This document shows, one piece after another, positions 52,978 to 63,017 of a stretch of 64,000 nt of DNA (positions are counted from its first letter, which is position 1; every line of letters begins with the position of its first letter). This DNA is from Thermus sediminis. Its GTDB lineage: Bacteria; Deinococcota; Deinococci; Deinococcales; Thermaceae. The stretch lies in contig NZ_QURO01000004.1 in NCBI RefSeq assembly GCF_003426945.1, forward strand, positions 372,001 through 436,000, written 5' to 3'. Below the pieces are notes generated by a model. The model saw only the letters and a program-made list of their open reading frames with translations, was not told the origin of the DNA and did not search any database. A program made the translations under genes and the position numbers.

Positions 52978-54132
52978 CTAAATCCTCTGGATGACCGTGG
53001 CCGTGGCCTGGCCGTGGCCGATGCACATCACCTGGAGGCCGAACTCCCCACCGGTCCGCTCCAGCTCGTGGAGGAGCTTGGTCATGAGGACGGCCCCCGT
53101 GGCCCCCAGGGGGTGGCCGTGGGCGATGGCCCCGCCGTTTGGGTTAAGCCTTTCCGGGTCTGGGCCAAGCTCCCTTAAGAAGGCCAGGACCACGCTGGCG
53201 AAGGCCTCGTTGACCTCTATGACGTCCACGTCCCGGATGGAGCGCCTGGCCTTTTCCAGGGCCCTCTTGGCCGCGGGGATCACCTCCAGAAGCTGCAGGG
53301 TAGGGTCCCCCGCCACCACCACCCGGGCCAGGAAGCGGGCCCTAGGCCTCAGGCCCAAGGCCAGGGCCTTTTCCCTATCCCCCAGGAGAACCGCCGCCGC
53401 CCCGTCGGAGATCTGGCTGGAGTTACCGGCGGTGACCACCCCGTTCTCCCGGAAGACGGGCTTGAGGGAGAGCATCCTCTCGTAGTCCACGTCGGGCCGC
53501 ACCCCCTCGTCCCGGGCGAGGAGAAAGGGCCTCCCCTCCGCATCCAGCCCCTCTACCGGCACCAGCTGCCCCAGGAAGCGCCCCTCCCGCTCCGCCTGGG
53601 CCGCCCGCTTATGGGAGAGATAGCCCCACTCGTCCAGTTCCTCCCGGCAGAACCCGTACCGCTCGGCGATGCGCTCGGCGCTCTCCCCCTGGTGAACAAG
53701 CTCATACCGCTGGAAGAGGGCGGGGTTAAGGGTCGAAAACCCCCCGCCGATGTCCGAGAACATGGGCACCCGGGTCATGCTCTCCACCCCCCCGGCGATG
53801 GCGAAGTCCAGGTCGCCGGCGGCGATGGCCTGGGCGGCGAAGTGGACCGCCTGCTGGCTAGAGCCGCACATCCGGTTTAGGGTGACGGCGGGGACCTCCT
53901 GGGGAAGCCGGGAGAGGAGGACGGCGAGCCGCCCCACGTTGGCCCCCTGCTCCCCCACCTGGGTCACACAGCCCGTGACCACGTCCCCGATGAGGCCTGG
54001 GTCCACTCCCGTGCGTTCAAGAAGGGCGTCCAAGACCCGGGCGTAGAGGGCATCGGGCCGCCACGCCCTCAGGGCCCCGTTCCGCCTGCCGATGGGGGTG
54101 CGCGCCGCCTCGAGGATCACCGGCTCTCCCAT
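52978..54132 (-). CDS. Acetyl-CoA acetyltransferase (thiolase)
   Basis: This 384-residue protein has the acyl-accepting Cys in [20 protein letters not shown], the His in [20 protein letters not shown] and the second Cys in [19 protein letters not shown]. The last motif is CIGHGQ where most thiolases have CIGGGQ. It overlaps the dehydrogenase gene by 16 nt. It would do the final cleavage in fatty or branched acid oxidation. Confidence 0.93.
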   Translation of the reverse strand: MGEPVILEAARTPIGRRNGALRAWRPDALYARVLDALLERTGVDPGLIGDVVTGCVTQVGEQGANVGRLAVLLSRLPQEVPAVTLNRMCGSSQQAVHFAAQAIAAGDLDFAIAGGVESMTRVPMFSDIGGGFSTLNPALFQRYELVHQGESAERIAERYGFCREELDEWGYLSHKRAAQAEREGRFLGQLVPVEGLDAEGRPFLLARDEGVRPDVDYERMLSLKPVFRENGVVTAGNSSQISDGAAAVLLGDREKALALGLRPRARFLARVVVAGDPTLQLLEVIPAAKRALEKARRSIRDVDVIEVNEAFASVVLAFLRELGPDPERLNPNGGAIAHGHPLGATGAVLMTKLLHELERTGGEFGLQVMCIGHGQATATVIQRI

Positions 54133-55247
54133 CTTTCCCTCCTAAGGAGCTCCCTAAGCACAATAACCCGCTGGATCTCCGAGGTGCCCTCGTAGATCTG
54201 GAGCACCTTGGCGTCCCGGTAAAGCTTGGCCATGGGGTAGTCCTCCGAGTAGCCGTTGCCCCCAAAGACCTGGAGGGCCTCGGAAACCCCCCGCACCGCG
54301 GCGTCCGCGGCGAAGGCCTTGGCCATGGCCGCCTCTAAGGCGTTGGCCTCCCCCCTCTCCGCCAGGTCCGCGGCCCGGTGGGCGAGGAGGCGGGCGGCCT
54401 CAAGGTCCATGGCCATCTCCGCCAGCTTGAACCCCACCCCCTGGTGCTCAAAAAGGGGCCTGCCAAAGGCCTCCCGCACCCTGGCGTAGGCTAGGGCCTC
54501 GTCCAAGGCCCGGCGCAGGAGGCCCACGGCCATGGCCGCCACCATGGGCCGGGAGCGGTCAAAGACCCGCATGGCCAGGCGGAAGCCCTCCCGGGCGATG
54601 AGGGCCTCCTCGGGGACGAAGACCCCCTCCAGGGCCACCTCGGCGGCGGAAGAGGCCTTCTGCCCCATCTTAGGCAGGGGCGGGCCCACCTCCACCCCCT
54701 CCTTCCGCTCCACCAAGAAGGCGGCGATCCCCTCCCGCCCCTCGGCCACCTTGGCGAAGACCACGAAAAAGCCCGCCTCGGGGGCGTGGCTGATCCAGGT
54801 CTTGCGGCCATAAAGCCGATAGCCTCCCGGAACCCGCTCCGCCCAGGTGCGGATGGCGGCCACGTCCGAGCCCGCGTGGGGCTCGGTCAGGGCGTAGGAG
54901 GCCACCTCCGCCTTCAGGCGGGGCAGGAAGGCCTGGGCGTACCGGCTTTCGGAGAGGAGAAGGGCGTCGGCCACCAGGTTGTTGAGGAGGAGGGCCGCCG
55001 CCACCCCAGGGCAGGCGTAGGCGAGCTCCTCCGCCACCAGGGCCAGGGCCCTGGGCCCAAGCCCTGCACCCCCAAAGGCCTCGGGCACCACCAGGGTAGG
55101 AAAGCCCAAGGCCGCGGCCTCCCGGAAAAGCTCCCAGGGAAACCGGGCCTCCCGGTCCAGCCTAGCCGCCTGGGGGAGAACCCTTTCCCGGGCGAAGCGC
55201 CGGGCCAGGTCCCGCACCGCCTCGAGGGTTTCCACGGGCACCTTCAC
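54117..55247 (-). CDS. Acyl-CoA dehydrogenase
   Basis: This 376-residue flavoprotein has [20 protein letters not shown] and [20 protein letters not shown] around [23 protein letters not shown], and [20 protein letters not shown] with the catalytic Glu in [20 protein letters not shown]. It starts the four-gene run to the CoA-transferase. The 170 bp upstream hold no gene and border the tRNA-Arg island remnant. Confidence 0.94.
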   Translation of the reverse strand: MKVPVETLEAVRDLARRFARERVLPQAARLDREARFPWELFREAAALGFPTLVVPEAFGGAGLGPRALALVAEELAYACPGVAAALLLNNLVADALLLSESRYAQAFLPRLKAEVASYALTEPHAGSDVAAIRTWAERVPGGYRLYGRKTWISHAPEAGFFVVFAKVAEGREGIAAFLVERKEGVEVGPPLPKMGQKASSAAEVALEGVFVPEEALIAREGFRLAMRVFDRSRPMVAAMAVGLLRRALDEALAYARVREAFGRPLFEHQGVGFKLAEMAMDLEAARLLAHRAADLAERGEANALEAAMAKAFAADAAVRGVSEALQVFGGNGYSEDYPMAKLYRDAKVLQIYEGTSEIQRVIVLRELLRRERWESR

Positions 55248-55384
55248 CCCAAGCTTACCCTACCCTCCCCCGGGCAAGCAAGGCCTAGCGACACGCAAGG
55301 CCGGCCCCTCAGCCCCCCGGCCAGGGGTCAACCGTGGGAATCGGAGACTTCTCCACCTGACTACGAAGGCAGTAGCGCCATGTT

Positions 55385-55412
55385 CCCATCGTGGCGGGTC
55401 CGGAGGGGTTTG
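55385..55412. repeat. attL-like copy of the tRNA-Arg 3' end
   Basis: This 28 bp stretch matches the tRNA-Arg 3' end at 57608-57635 at 26 of 28 positions, starting CCCATCGTGGCGGG. It ends 2 bp before the IS256 copy. It marks the far end of an island inserted into the tRNA gene. Confidence 0.7.
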
Positions 55413-55414
55413 GG

Positions 55415-56591
55415 TAGTGTCACTTATTTTGTGGGTTAAGCATGGAGGGCTGAATGAACCAAGAGGGGTTCAAGAGGTTGACCAAGGAGGAGATCAGCCG
55501 GCGCATCCGGGAAGGGGTCAAGGCCATCATCGAGCAGGTGTTGGAAGAAGAGATGACCGAGCACCTGGCTGCGGGTTACCGTGAGCGCACCCCGAGCCGC
55601 CGCGGGGAGCGGAACGGCCACTACACCCGGGACCTCATCACGCCGGCAGGCAAGATCGCGCAGCTCCGGGTACCCCGGGACCGGGAGGGGACTTTCCTGA
55701 CCGAGGTGTTGGAGCGCTACAAGCGGATGACCGGGGAGGTGGAAGAGGCCGTCCTGGAGATGGACCTGCAAGGGGTCTCCACCCGCAAGGTGGCGGCCAT
55801 CACCGAAGGTCTGTCCCGAGTGCGGATTGCTAAGGACGCGGTCTCCAGGGTAGCCCAGCGCCTGGAGGAGGCGCCCTCTGCCTGGCGGGGCCGGCCCTTG
55901 GAGCTGGCTTACCCCTACCTCTACCTGGACGCGGCCTACTTCAAGGTGAACCGGGGCGGGCGGGTGGTGGACCTGGCCCTGCTGGTGGCGGTGGGGGTGA
56001 ACGAGAAAGGCTACCGAGGTCACGGGCGCAGCCCGTACCTTTTGCTGCTGGCGGTGGAACCGGCGGGCGGGGAGCGGAAGGAGGCCTGGAGGAACCTCCG
56101 GAAGGGTCTGGTGGAGCGGGGGCTTCGTGGGGTGAGGCTGGTCATTTCCGACGACCCCCCTTCCATCCGCCAGGCGGCGAGGGCCGAGCTTCCTGGGGCC
56201 AGCTGGCAGCGGTGCGGAGCTCCAGGAGGTGTTTGTGGCGCGGCGGCGGGGCACGGCGGAATCTCTGGCCCGAGAGTTTGTTGAACGCTACCGGGACCGG
56301 TACAGGCGAGGGGTGGAGGTGTTTGCCCAGGGTTTGGGGGAAGCTCTGATCCACCTGGACTTTCCCAGCGGCCACCAGAAGCACATCAAGGGCACGAATG
56401 CGCTGGAGCGGCTTTTCCGGGAGGTGAAGCGGCGGACCAGGGCGGTTGGGGTTTTCCCCAGCGAGGGGAGCCTAGGGAATCTGGCCACGGTGGTGATGCT
56501 GAGAGCCACGGAGGACTGGGCGCTCAGGCGTTACCTGGACATGGCCCCGCTTTGGGCCGCGGAAGAGAAACCCACAAAAATCGCTACTTGA
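55415..56591 (+). mobile_element. IS256-family insertion sequence, copy 2 (1177 bp)
   Basis: Same length and ends as copy 1 at 13448-14624, opposite orientation, with only a few base differences. The left end abuts the attL-like sequence and the right end cuts the integrase frame. No target duplication is visible. Confidence 0.85.
55454..56591 (+). pseudogene. IS256 transposase, internally deleted and frameshifted (copy 2)
   Basis: The first frame reads to GASWQRCG at about 56217 and the second resumes at VFVARRRGTAESLAREFVER from 56229, exactly the lesion of copy 1. Differences from copy 1 are few, for example AAGYRER for AAGHRER, LELAYPYLYLDAAYFKVNRG for LGLAYPYLCLDAAYFKANRG, and RTRAVG for RTRVVG. 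Both catalytic Asp and the Glu remain, but not in one frame. Confidence 0.82.
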
Positions 56592-57491
56592 CTCCCCAAG
56601 ACCCTGGCCAACTACCGCCGGGAGTTGGGCTACCTCCTCCCCTACCTGGGCCCTAAGCGGCTACAAGACATCAAGCCCATGGACATCCGCCAAGCCTTAG
56701 ACCGCATGGCCGCCCAGGGGTTGGGTACTTGGGCCAGGAGCAAGGCCCTCACCCACCTCCGGGCCATCTTCAAGGAGGCCCTGGCCCTGGAGCTGGTGCA
56801 CCGGGACCCCACCGCCGCCATCCGGCTGGAGGGGAGCACGAGGGCTAGGGCTGGGAGGACCCTGGAACCTGGGGAGGCCACCCTTCTCCTGCGGGCGTTT
56901 GACTCCTGGCCTACCTGGGAGGTGGGCATGGCCCTTCGGCTGTGTCTAGCTATGGAGCTCAGGGTTGGGGAAGCCCTGGGGCTCAGGTGGGAGGACGTGG
57001 ACCTGGTGGAGGGCACCCTCATCGTGCGCCGGGCATGGACCGCCCTAGGGGGCAAGGGCATCCTCACCGAGCCCAAGACCCCGCACTCTCGGAGGACCCT
57101 GCCCCTACCCAAGGCCACCCTGGAACGGCTAAAGGCCAGGTGGGAGGAGCTGGTGGCCAAGGGGGCGCGCCCCAGGGACCTGAGGGAGGCATGGCTATTC
57201 CCTAGCCCCAAGGACCCTGGTCAGCCCCTCAACCCCCACACCCTGGCCCACGCCCTGAGGAAGATGGTCGCCCGGCTAGGCATCCCACCCCTCCGGGTCC
57301 ATGACCTCCGGCACTCCTACGGGTCCCTGCTCCTGGCCAACGGGGCCCCCCTAGAGCTGGTGAGTGAGCGGCTGGGCCACGCTAACCCCAGCATCACCCT
57401 CAACGTCTACCGCCACCTCCTGGCCCGCGAGAGGGCGGCGTGGGTGGTGGACCCCGAAGACCTCATCCACCGCCCCACGGCCCAGGCGTAG
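56592..57491 (+). pseudogene. Tyrosine recombinase (phage/island integrase), N-terminally truncated
   Basis: The C-terminal catalytic domain is complete: LRVGEALGLRWEDVDLVEGT with the first Arg, PKTPHSRRTLPLPKATLERL, HDLRHSYGSLLLANGAPLEL with His-x-x-Arg, and LGHANPSITLNVYRHLLARE with the His and Tyr nucleophile. The core-binding domain begins abruptly at TLANYRRELGYLLPYLG right after the IS256 end. The N-terminal arm-binding part is missing. It reads toward the tRNA-Arg, as expected for a tRNA-targeting island. Confidence 0.85.
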
Positions 57492-57607
57492 AGGTCAAAG
57501 GACGACCCCTGGCCTACAAGGGCCGGGGGTCAGGCTTTCCTATGGGGGTCAAACATGGGGGTCAAGGGGCTTTCTCCCCTCACTACCGGGGAGCGAAGTT
57601 TTGCCTC

Positions 57608-57635
57608 CCCATCGTGGCGGGCCCGGAGGGATTTG
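57608..57635. repeat. attR-like site in tRNA-Arg
   Basis: This covers the 3' end of tRNA-Arg (CCA, acceptor strand and T-arm) plus 7 bp beyond. It matches the copy at 55385 at 26 of 28 positions. The integrase stop is 117 bp away. Confidence 0.7.
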
Positions 57636-57690
57636 AACCCCCGTCCTACCGCTTAGAAGGCGGCTGCTCTGTCCCCTGAGCTACGGGCCC
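57615..57690 (-). tRNA. tRNA-Arg (anticodon UCU)
   Basis: On the minus strand GGGCCCG pairs with CGGGCCC. The anticodon arm GCCGC-CTTCTAA-GCGGT carries TCT. CCA is encoded. Its 3' end is the attachment site of the eroded island to its left. Confidence 0.92.
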
Positions 57691-57723
57691 AAGCGAAGGG
57701 CCGGAGAGGGGCCCCGGCCAAGT

Positions 57724-57798
57724 GGAGCGGGAGACGGGACTCGAACCCGCGACCCTCGGCTTGGAAGGCCGATGCTCTACCAACTGAGCTACTCCCGC
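57724..57798 (-). tRNA. tRNA-Gly (anticodon UCC)
   Basis: On the minus strand GCGGGAG pairs with CTCCCGC. The anticodon arm TCGGC-CTTCCAA-GCCGA carries TCC. CCA is encoded. It lies between tRNA-Arg and tRNA-Pro on the same strand. Confidence 0.93.
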
Positions 57799-57799
57799 G

Positions 57800-57876
57800 T
57801 GGTCGGGGCGGCCCGATTTGAACGGGCGACCCCCTGCTCCCAAAGCAGGTGCGCTACCGGCCTGCGCTACGCCCCG
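57800..57876 (-). tRNA. tRNA-Pro (anticodon UGG)
   Basis: On the minus strand CGGGGCG pairs with CGCCCCG. The anticodon arm CCTGC-TTTGGGA-GCAGG carries TGG. CCA is encoded. It is first in the Pro-Gly-Arg run. Confidence 0.93.
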
Positions 57877-57946
57877 GGGCCGTGGCCACCCTCAGGCCAC
57901 GATAGCACCTCACCAAAAGGGGGTCAAGGCATGCTACCATGAACCC

Positions 57947-58117
57947 ATGCGCTTAGGACTACCAGAGATCCTCCTCATCCTCCTGGTCATCCTCCTCCTC
58001 TTTGGCGCCAGAAAACTACCCGAGCTAGCCCGCGGCATCGGCCAGTCGGCCCGGGAGTTCAGGAAGGGCCTCCAGGAGGGGGAGGAAAAAAAGGAAAAGG
58101 AGGAGCCCAAGGCTTAG
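57947..58117 (+). CDS. tatA: Sec-independent translocase protein TatA
   Basis: The ATG at 57947 gives 56 residues: [20 protein letters not shown], then [20 protein letters not shown] and a charged tail [11 protein letters not shown]. One membrane helix, the FG hinge and an amphipathic helix are the TatA pattern. It helps export folded proteins. A TACCAT box 6 nt before the ATG suggests a leaderless mRNA. tatC is not adjacent. Confidence 0.93.
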   Translation: MRLGLPEILLILLVILLLFGARKLPELARGIGQSAREFRKGLQEGEEKKEKEEPKA

Positions 58118-58608
58118 GCACCCCGGGCAGAACTCCCCCAGCGGCGTATGCGATAACCCCCGGGGGGCACACAGGCGGCCATAGGCAAGCCACCGTCTTG
58201 GACGCCCCGGGTCTGGAGATAATGCTGGGCCCGAAGCCTCTCCAATGGGCGTATGGGAAGGTCGGGGTCTAGGGAAACCCGGGGAAGGGGGTTGCGCCTG
58301 GGCCCCATAGCGGAGCCCGGCGGCGCAACCGCTACCCCGCACCCCAAGGCCCCCCTCCAGGGACCCCATCGAGCCCCTCCAAGACCCCCCTCAGGAAGAG
58401 ATAGCCTGGGCCAGGTAGGCCTCCCCACCAGGGGCATAGCTCAAGGTGACCCAGGGGCACCGTTCACCGACGAAACCGGACTGCCTCCTCTGGAAGGGGG
58501 GAAGGCCTAGAGTAAAGCGCCCCCCCCTGGCGCCGTTACATGAACCTATTCATCTCTGCTCAAGCGCCAACCCTAGGGAAAGCATCTGGGGCATACCCGA
58601 TGGGCCCC
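58118..58608. other. Spacer of 491 bp with no recognised gene
   Basis: Between tatA and the TPR gene both strands have open stretches, the longest on the minus strand (58114-58437) with LDPDLPIRPLERLRAQHYLQ near its end. Base composition drifts from the coding pattern around it and I recognise no family, tRNA or terminator. It may be a decayed gene. I checked for RNase P and tmRNA cores and saw neither. Confidence 0.5.
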
Positions 58609-59673
58609 CTAGAGGCGCCTCAGGACCTCCTCCGCCTCCTTGTAGCCAGGCTTCAGCTTGAGGGCCTCTTGGCACTGGTAGCGGGCCCCCTCCTTGTCCC
58701 CCAGCCTCTCGTTGGCCAGGCAGAGGAGGTAGCGGTACTCTGCCCTCCTAGGCTCGAGGCGCACCGCCACCGTCAGGCGGTTCTTAGCCCTGGCGGGCTC
58801 TTGCAGGGCCAGGTAGGCCTGCCCCAAGTAGTAGTAGGCAGCGGGGAAGCGCAGGGGAGCCAGGGCCACGGCGTTCTCCAGGGCCACCCCCGCTTCCCTG
58901 GGGCGCCCTAGGGCCAAGTAGGCCTGCCCGAGGGTGTACCAGCCCTCTGCGTCCAGGGGCCTGAGCCTATGCCCTTCCTCCAGGACCCGGGCAGCCTCCT
59001 CGGACCTACCCTTAAGGAGGAGAGCCGAGGCGTAGCGTACCCGCAGATCGGCGTTCCTTGGGGCAAGGCCCACCGCCCTGGCGTACTGATCCAAGGCCTC
59101 GTCCAGCCTTCCCGAAGCCAGGTAGACCTCGGCCAAGGCGGAGCGCACCTCGGGGGTGTCCTGGAGGGCCAGGGCCCGCTTTAAGGCCTCCTCGGCCCTG
59201 TCCATCTGGCCCAGCAGAGCATGGACCAAGCCCCTCTGGGCGAAGAGGGGCGCGTAGCGGGGATTGATCCTCTCCGCATCCCGCAAGACGGAAAGGGCCT
59301 GCTCCAGATGAACCCTCCCCTTCTCCCGGTCCTCCGAGGCCCGGAAGAAAGCCACGTAAGCCTCGGAGAGGACCATATATCCCCCGATATAGCGTGGATT
59401 TCGGGCCACCAAGCCCCTGGCGTTTTCCAGGGCAGGGTTCAGAAGGCCCATCTTGAGCTGGGCCCGGGCTAACCAGTAGAGGGCGTCGGGGTCCTGAGGG
59501 TTCTCCCTCACCGCCCTTTCAAAGAGGGAGAGGGCCGCCTCGTACCGCCCCAGGGTGTAGAGCTGTACCCCTATCCTCAAGGGGTCCTGCTGCACCTGCG
59601 CTGCGGGAGGCGGGGAGGTCTGGGCCAGGACAGGCACGGTCAGCAAACCCAAGGTCAAGAGCAACCAGCGCAT
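58609..59673 (-). CDS. TPR-repeat protein with signal peptide
   Basis: This 354-residue protein starts with a signal peptide (MRWLLLTLGLLTVPVLAQTS) and then has about eight tetratricopeptide repeats, for example LGRYEAALSLFERAVRENPQ, SGRLDEALDQYARAVGLAPR and LGRPREAGVALENAVALAPL. It is probably exported or periplasmic and acts as a protein-binding scaffold. It ends the run hslV-hslU-TPR with an 11 nt gap from hslU, so it may be co-transcribed. Confidence 0.88.
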   Translation of the reverse strand: MRWLLLTLGLLTVPVLAQTSPPPAAQVQQDPLRIGVQLYTLGRYEAALSLFERAVRENPQDPDALYWLARAQLKMGLLNPALENARGLVARNPRYIGGYMVLSEAYVAFFRASEDREKGRVHLEQALSVLRDAERINPRYAPLFAQRGLVHALLGQMDRAEEALKRALALQDTPEVRSALAEVYLASGRLDEALDQYARAVGLAPRNADLRVRYASALLLKGRSEEAARVLEEGHRLRPLDAEGWYTLGQAYLALGRPREAGVALENAVALAPLRFPAAYYYLGQAYLALQEPARAKNRLTVAVRLEPRRAEYRYLLCLANERLGDKEGARYQCQEALKLKPGYKEAEEVLRRL

Positions 59674-59684
59674 ACCTTATCCTC

Positions 59685-60935
59685 CTATAGGACAAACCTC
59701 GTCAAGTCTGGCGAAGCGAGAACCGCTTCGAGCCGCTTCTCCACGTAGGCCCGGGTGATCTCCACCCGGCCCAGGTCAGTTTGGAAGCTGACCTCTTCCA
59801 GAACCCTCTCTAGCACCGTAGAAAGTCTCCTGGCCCCGATGTCCTCCAGCTCCTGGTTGGCCCGGTGGGCCGCTTGGGCGATGGCCCAAAGGGCCTCCTC
59901 CTCAAAGAAAAGCTCCGTGCCGTCCGCCTTCAGGAGCTCCGTGTACTGGCGGATGAGGGAGTTCTCCGGCTCCTTCAGGATGCGGTAAAACTCCTCGGGG
60001 CCCAAGGGGGAGAGCTCCACCCGGATGGGAAACCGCCCCTGGAGCTCGGGGATCAGGTCTGAGGGCTTGGCCACGTGGAAGGCCCCGGCAGCGATGAAAA
60101 GGACGTGCTCCGTGGAGATCGGGCCGATGCGGGTGGAAACCACCGTACCCTCCACGATGGGAAGCAGGTCCCGCTGCACCCCCTCCCCGGAGACGTCGGG
60201 CCCCACGGCCCCCTCCCGGCGGGCGATCTTGTCTATTTCGTCAATGAACACGATGCCCTCCTCCTGAGCCCGCCGCCTGGACTCCTCCTTGAGCTCCTCC
60301 TTGTCTATGAGGCGCTCCGCGTGCTGGTTCTTGAGAGTTTCCCGCGCCTCCTTCACGGTCATACGCCTGCGCACTGGCCGCTTGGGAAGGAGGCCTTTTA
60401 GCATGTCCCCCATACCGCCAAAGGCCTCGCCCCCTAGGACCCCCATGAAGGGTAGGCCCACCTCCTCCTCCACCTGCACCTCCACGGAGAGGTTGTCCAG
60501 GCGGCCGGAGCGCACCTCGGCCACCGAGGTGCGGAGGAGGGTGGCCAGCTCCTCCTCGGCGTAGGCCAGGGCCTTCTCCTCCACCCTCTTTTTCATCTCC
60601 TCCATGACCAGTTGCTGGCTGGCCTCGGCCAGGTCCCGCACGATGGCGTCCACGTCCCGGCCCACATAGCCCACCTCGGTGAACTTGGTGGCCTCCACCT
60701 TCACGAAGGGAGCCCCGGCCAGGCGGGCCAGGCGCCGGGCGATCTCCGTCTTCCCCACCCCCGTAGGCCCGATCATAAGGATGTTCTTGGGGGTCACCTC
60801 TCGGGCCACCTCGGGGGGAAGCTTCTTGCGGCGGTAGCGGTTGCGAAGGGCCACGGCCACCGCCTTCTTGGCGGCCTCCTGGCCCACGATGTGCTTGGAA
60901 AGCTCCCGGACGATCTCGGCGGGCGTCAGGTTCAT
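59685..60935 (-). CDS. hslU: ATP-dependent protease ATPase subunit HslU
   Basis: This 416-residue AAA protein begins MNLTPAEIVRELSKHIVGQE and has Walker A MIGPTGVGKTEIARRLARLA, Walker [18 protein letters not shown], the variable I-domain (SEVEV-type insertion, residues about 110-220) and the C-terminal HslV-docking tail ending DLTRFVL. It unfolds substrates for HslV. It overlaps hslV by 4 nt. Confidence 0.96.
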   Translation of the reverse strand: MNLTPAEIVRELSKHIVGQEAAKKAVAVALRNRYRRKKLPPEVAREVTPKNILMIGPTGVGKTEIARRLARLAGAPFVKVEATKFTEVGYVGRDVDAIVRDLAEASQQLVMEEMKKRVEEKALAYAEEELATLLRTSVAEVRSGRLDNLSVEVQVEEEVGLPFMGVLGGEAFGGMGDMLKGLLPKRPVRRRMTVKEARETLKNQHAERLIDKEELKEESRRRAQEEGIVFIDEIDKIARREGAVGPDVSGEGVQRDLLPIVEGTVVSTRIGPISTEHVLFIAAGAFHVAKPSDLIPELQGRFPIRVELSPLGPEEFYRILKEPENSLIRQYTELLKADGTELFFEEEALWAIAQAAHRANQELEDIGARRLSTVLERVLEEVSFQTDLGRVEITRAYVEKRLEAVLASPDLTRFVL

Positions 60936-61474
60936 GCTTCCCCCAGGGTGAGGACGGTGACCTGGCCAGAGGTGTAGAGGTCCACCTCAGCAGCGATCCT
61001 AAGGGCCTCCTCGACGATCTCCCGTGCACCTAGGGCCGAGTGGCGGTAAAGGGCCTTGGCCGCAGCCAGGGCGTAGGGGCCACCGCTCCCCACGGCCAAG
61101 AGGGGTTCCTCGGGGGCGATGACCTCCCCGGTTCCCGAGAGGAGGACCAGGTTCTCCCGGTCGGCAGCCACGATCATGGCCTGGAGGTGGCGCAGGACCC
61201 GGTCGGTACGCCAGAGCTTAGCCGTCTCCACCGCGCCCCTAAGGAGGCTCCCCCTGGCCTCTTGCAGCTTCTCCTCAAAGCGCTCCAAAAGGGCCAGGGC
61301 ATCGGCCACACCCCCGGCGAAACCCACCAGGACCCCCTCCCCCACCTCTAGGCGGCGCACCTTCACCGCGGCTCGCTTGAGGACCGTCTGGCCCAAGGTG
61401 ATCTGCCCGTCCCCTGCCAAGGCGGTGACCCCGTCCTTGCGCACGGCCAGAATGGTGGTGCCGTGAAACTCCAC
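60932..61474 (-). CDS. hslV: ATP-dependent protease peptidase subunit HslV
   Basis: The GTG at 61474 gives 180 residues: MEFHGTTILAVRKDGVTALA. The nucleophilic Thr is exposed by cutting before TTILAV. Other marks are GDGQITLGQTVLKRAAVKVR and GSGGPYALAAAKALYRHSAL. A longer frame exists upstream but the short propeptide is the family norm, and a TATCTT box lies 6 nt before this GTG. Confidence 0.93.
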   Translation of the reverse strand: MEFHGTTILAVRKDGVTALAGDGQITLGQTVLKRAAVKVRRLEVGEGVLVGFAGGVADALALLERFEEKLQEARGSLLRGAVETAKLWRTDRVLRHLQAMIVAADRENLVLLSGTGEVIAPEEPLLAVGSGGPYALAAAKALYRHSALGAREIVEEALRIAAEVDLYTSGQVTVLTLGEA

Positions 61475-61625
61475 GCCGCCAAGATACCACCTTGGAATGA
61501 GAGGGGCGTTAGGCATCCTCGGGAGGACCCTGGGGATGGCAGGGGCCTCGCCAAGCCAGCCCCAGGCCGGGGCTTAGCTACCCAGGGCACACACCCTACC
61601 CCACTTCTCCCCTAGACTGGTAAAG

Positions 61626-63017
61626 GTGAAGGCCAAGACCCTAGGCGAGCTTAAAAGAACCTACCCCTTGGAAAAACTGAAGCGCTCCGTAAAGGGTGAA
61701 GCCAGGGCAAACCTTCTGGAGAAGCTTGGCCGAAAGGAGCCCCTTTTCCCCGGCATCCACGGCTACGAGGACACGGTGATCCCCGCCCTAGTCCAGGCCA
61801 TTATGGCCAAGCAGAACTTCATCCTCTTGGGCACGCGGGGGCAGGCCAAAAGCCGCATCCTCCGTAGCCTCACCGCCCTCCTGGACGAGGCCATCCCCGC
61901 CCTGGCCACGGAGCTCAGGGATAACCCCCTAAACCCTATCTCTCCGGAAGGGAAGAGGCTTCTCCTGGAGGCTGGGGATGAGGCCCCCATCGTCTGGGTA
62001 GAGCGGGAGGAGCGGTACGTGGAGAAGCTAGCCACCCCCGACACCACCGTGGCCGACCTCCTAGGGGACATGGACCCCATCAAGGCTGCCCGCAAGGGGA
62101 TGGGGATGGCGGACTTGGAGAGCATCCACTACGGCCTTCTGCCCCGGGCCAACCGGGGAATCTTCGCCGTCAACGAGCTCGCCGACCTAGCCCCAAAGGT
62201 CCAGGTGGCCCTCTTCAACATCCTCGAGGAGGGGGACATCCAGATCCGAGGCTACCCCCTCCGCCTTCCCTTGGACGTCTGGCTGGTCTTCACCGCCAAC
62301 CCCCAGGACTACACCGCCCGGGGCCGGATCGTCACCCCCCTCAAGGACCGCATCGGCAGCGAGATCCGTACCCACTACCCCCGCTCCCTGGAGGAGGGGG
62401 CCAGGATCAGCGCCCAGGAGGCCTTCCTGCCCCAGGGGGTGGAGGTGCCGGAGTGGGTCCGGCTCTCCGTGGAGGCCGTGGCCTTCGCCGCCCGGGAGGA
62501 CCGGCGGGTGGACCAGACGGCAGGGGTCAGCCAGCGCCTGGCCATAAGCCTCCTGGAGGTGGTGGCGGCGAGCGCCGAGAAGAGGGCCCTCCTCCTGGGC
62601 GGGAGGCCCGTGGCCCGGCCCCTGGACCTCTACGGAGGGCTTCCCGCCATCACCGGGAAGCTGGAGCTGGAGTACGAGGGGGAGCTCCAGGGAGCGGAGC
62701 GGGTGGCCAAGGACCTGGTGCAGCGGGCCTTCGGCATGGTCCTCCCCCGCTACCGTCTGAAGACCGAGCCCATCGTGGCCCACTTTGAGGCGGGGAACCT
62801 CCTCACCCTGCCCGAGGACCCCAAGGAAGCCCTCTCGGCCATGGCCGAGGTGCCGGGGCTTCTGGAGGCGGCCCGAGCCTTGGCGGGGGCGGAAGCCCCG
62901 GAGGTCCTCCTCTCCGCGGGGGAGTTCGTCCTCGAGGGCCTGGTGGGCCGGAGGAAGCTCTCCCGGGGGGAGACGAGCTACCAGGCGGCGGAAAAGGCGA
63001 GGGGGTATGGGAACTAA
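61626..63017 (+). CDS. AAA+ ATPase of the Mg-chelatase/MoxR group
   Basis: This 463-residue protein has [20 protein letters not shown], a variant Walker A ([20 protein letters not shown]), Walker B in [20 protein letters not shown] and sensor 1 in [20 protein letters not shown]. The P-loop GTRGQAKS differs from GxxGxGKS: the third Gly is Ala. Proteins of this type pair with VWA partners and remodel or insert metal into enzymes. A TAGACT box lies 7 nt before the GTG. The next gene, a VWA protein, overlaps by 11 nt. Confidence 0.88.
   Translation: MKAKTLGELKRTYPLEKLKRSVKGEARANLLEKLGRKEPLFPGIHGYEDTVIPALVQAIMAKQNFILLGTRGQAKSRILRSLTALLDEAIPALATELRDNPLNPISPEGKRLLLEAGDEAPIVWVEREERYVEKLATPDTTVADLLGDMDPIKAARKGMGMADLESIHYGLLPRANRGIFAVNELADLAPKVQVALFNILEEGDIQIRGYPLRLPLDVWLVFTANPQDYTARGRIVTPLKDRIGSEIRTHYPRSLEEGARISAQEAFLPQGVEVPEWVRLSVEAVAFAAREDRRVDQTAGVSQRLAISLLEVVAASAEKRALLLGGRPVARPLDLYGGLPAITGKLELEYEGELQGAERVAKDLVQRAFGMVLPRYRLKTEPIVAHFEAGNLLTLPEDPKEALSAMAEVPGLLEAARALAGAEAPEVLLSAGEFVLEGLVGRRKLSRGETSYQAAEKARGYGN

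Noticed and set aside
55454-56591. Programmed frameshift in the IS256 transposase
   Set aside because: There is no slippery run at the frame change and a conserved segment is missing, so a deletion is the simpler reading, although both copies share it.
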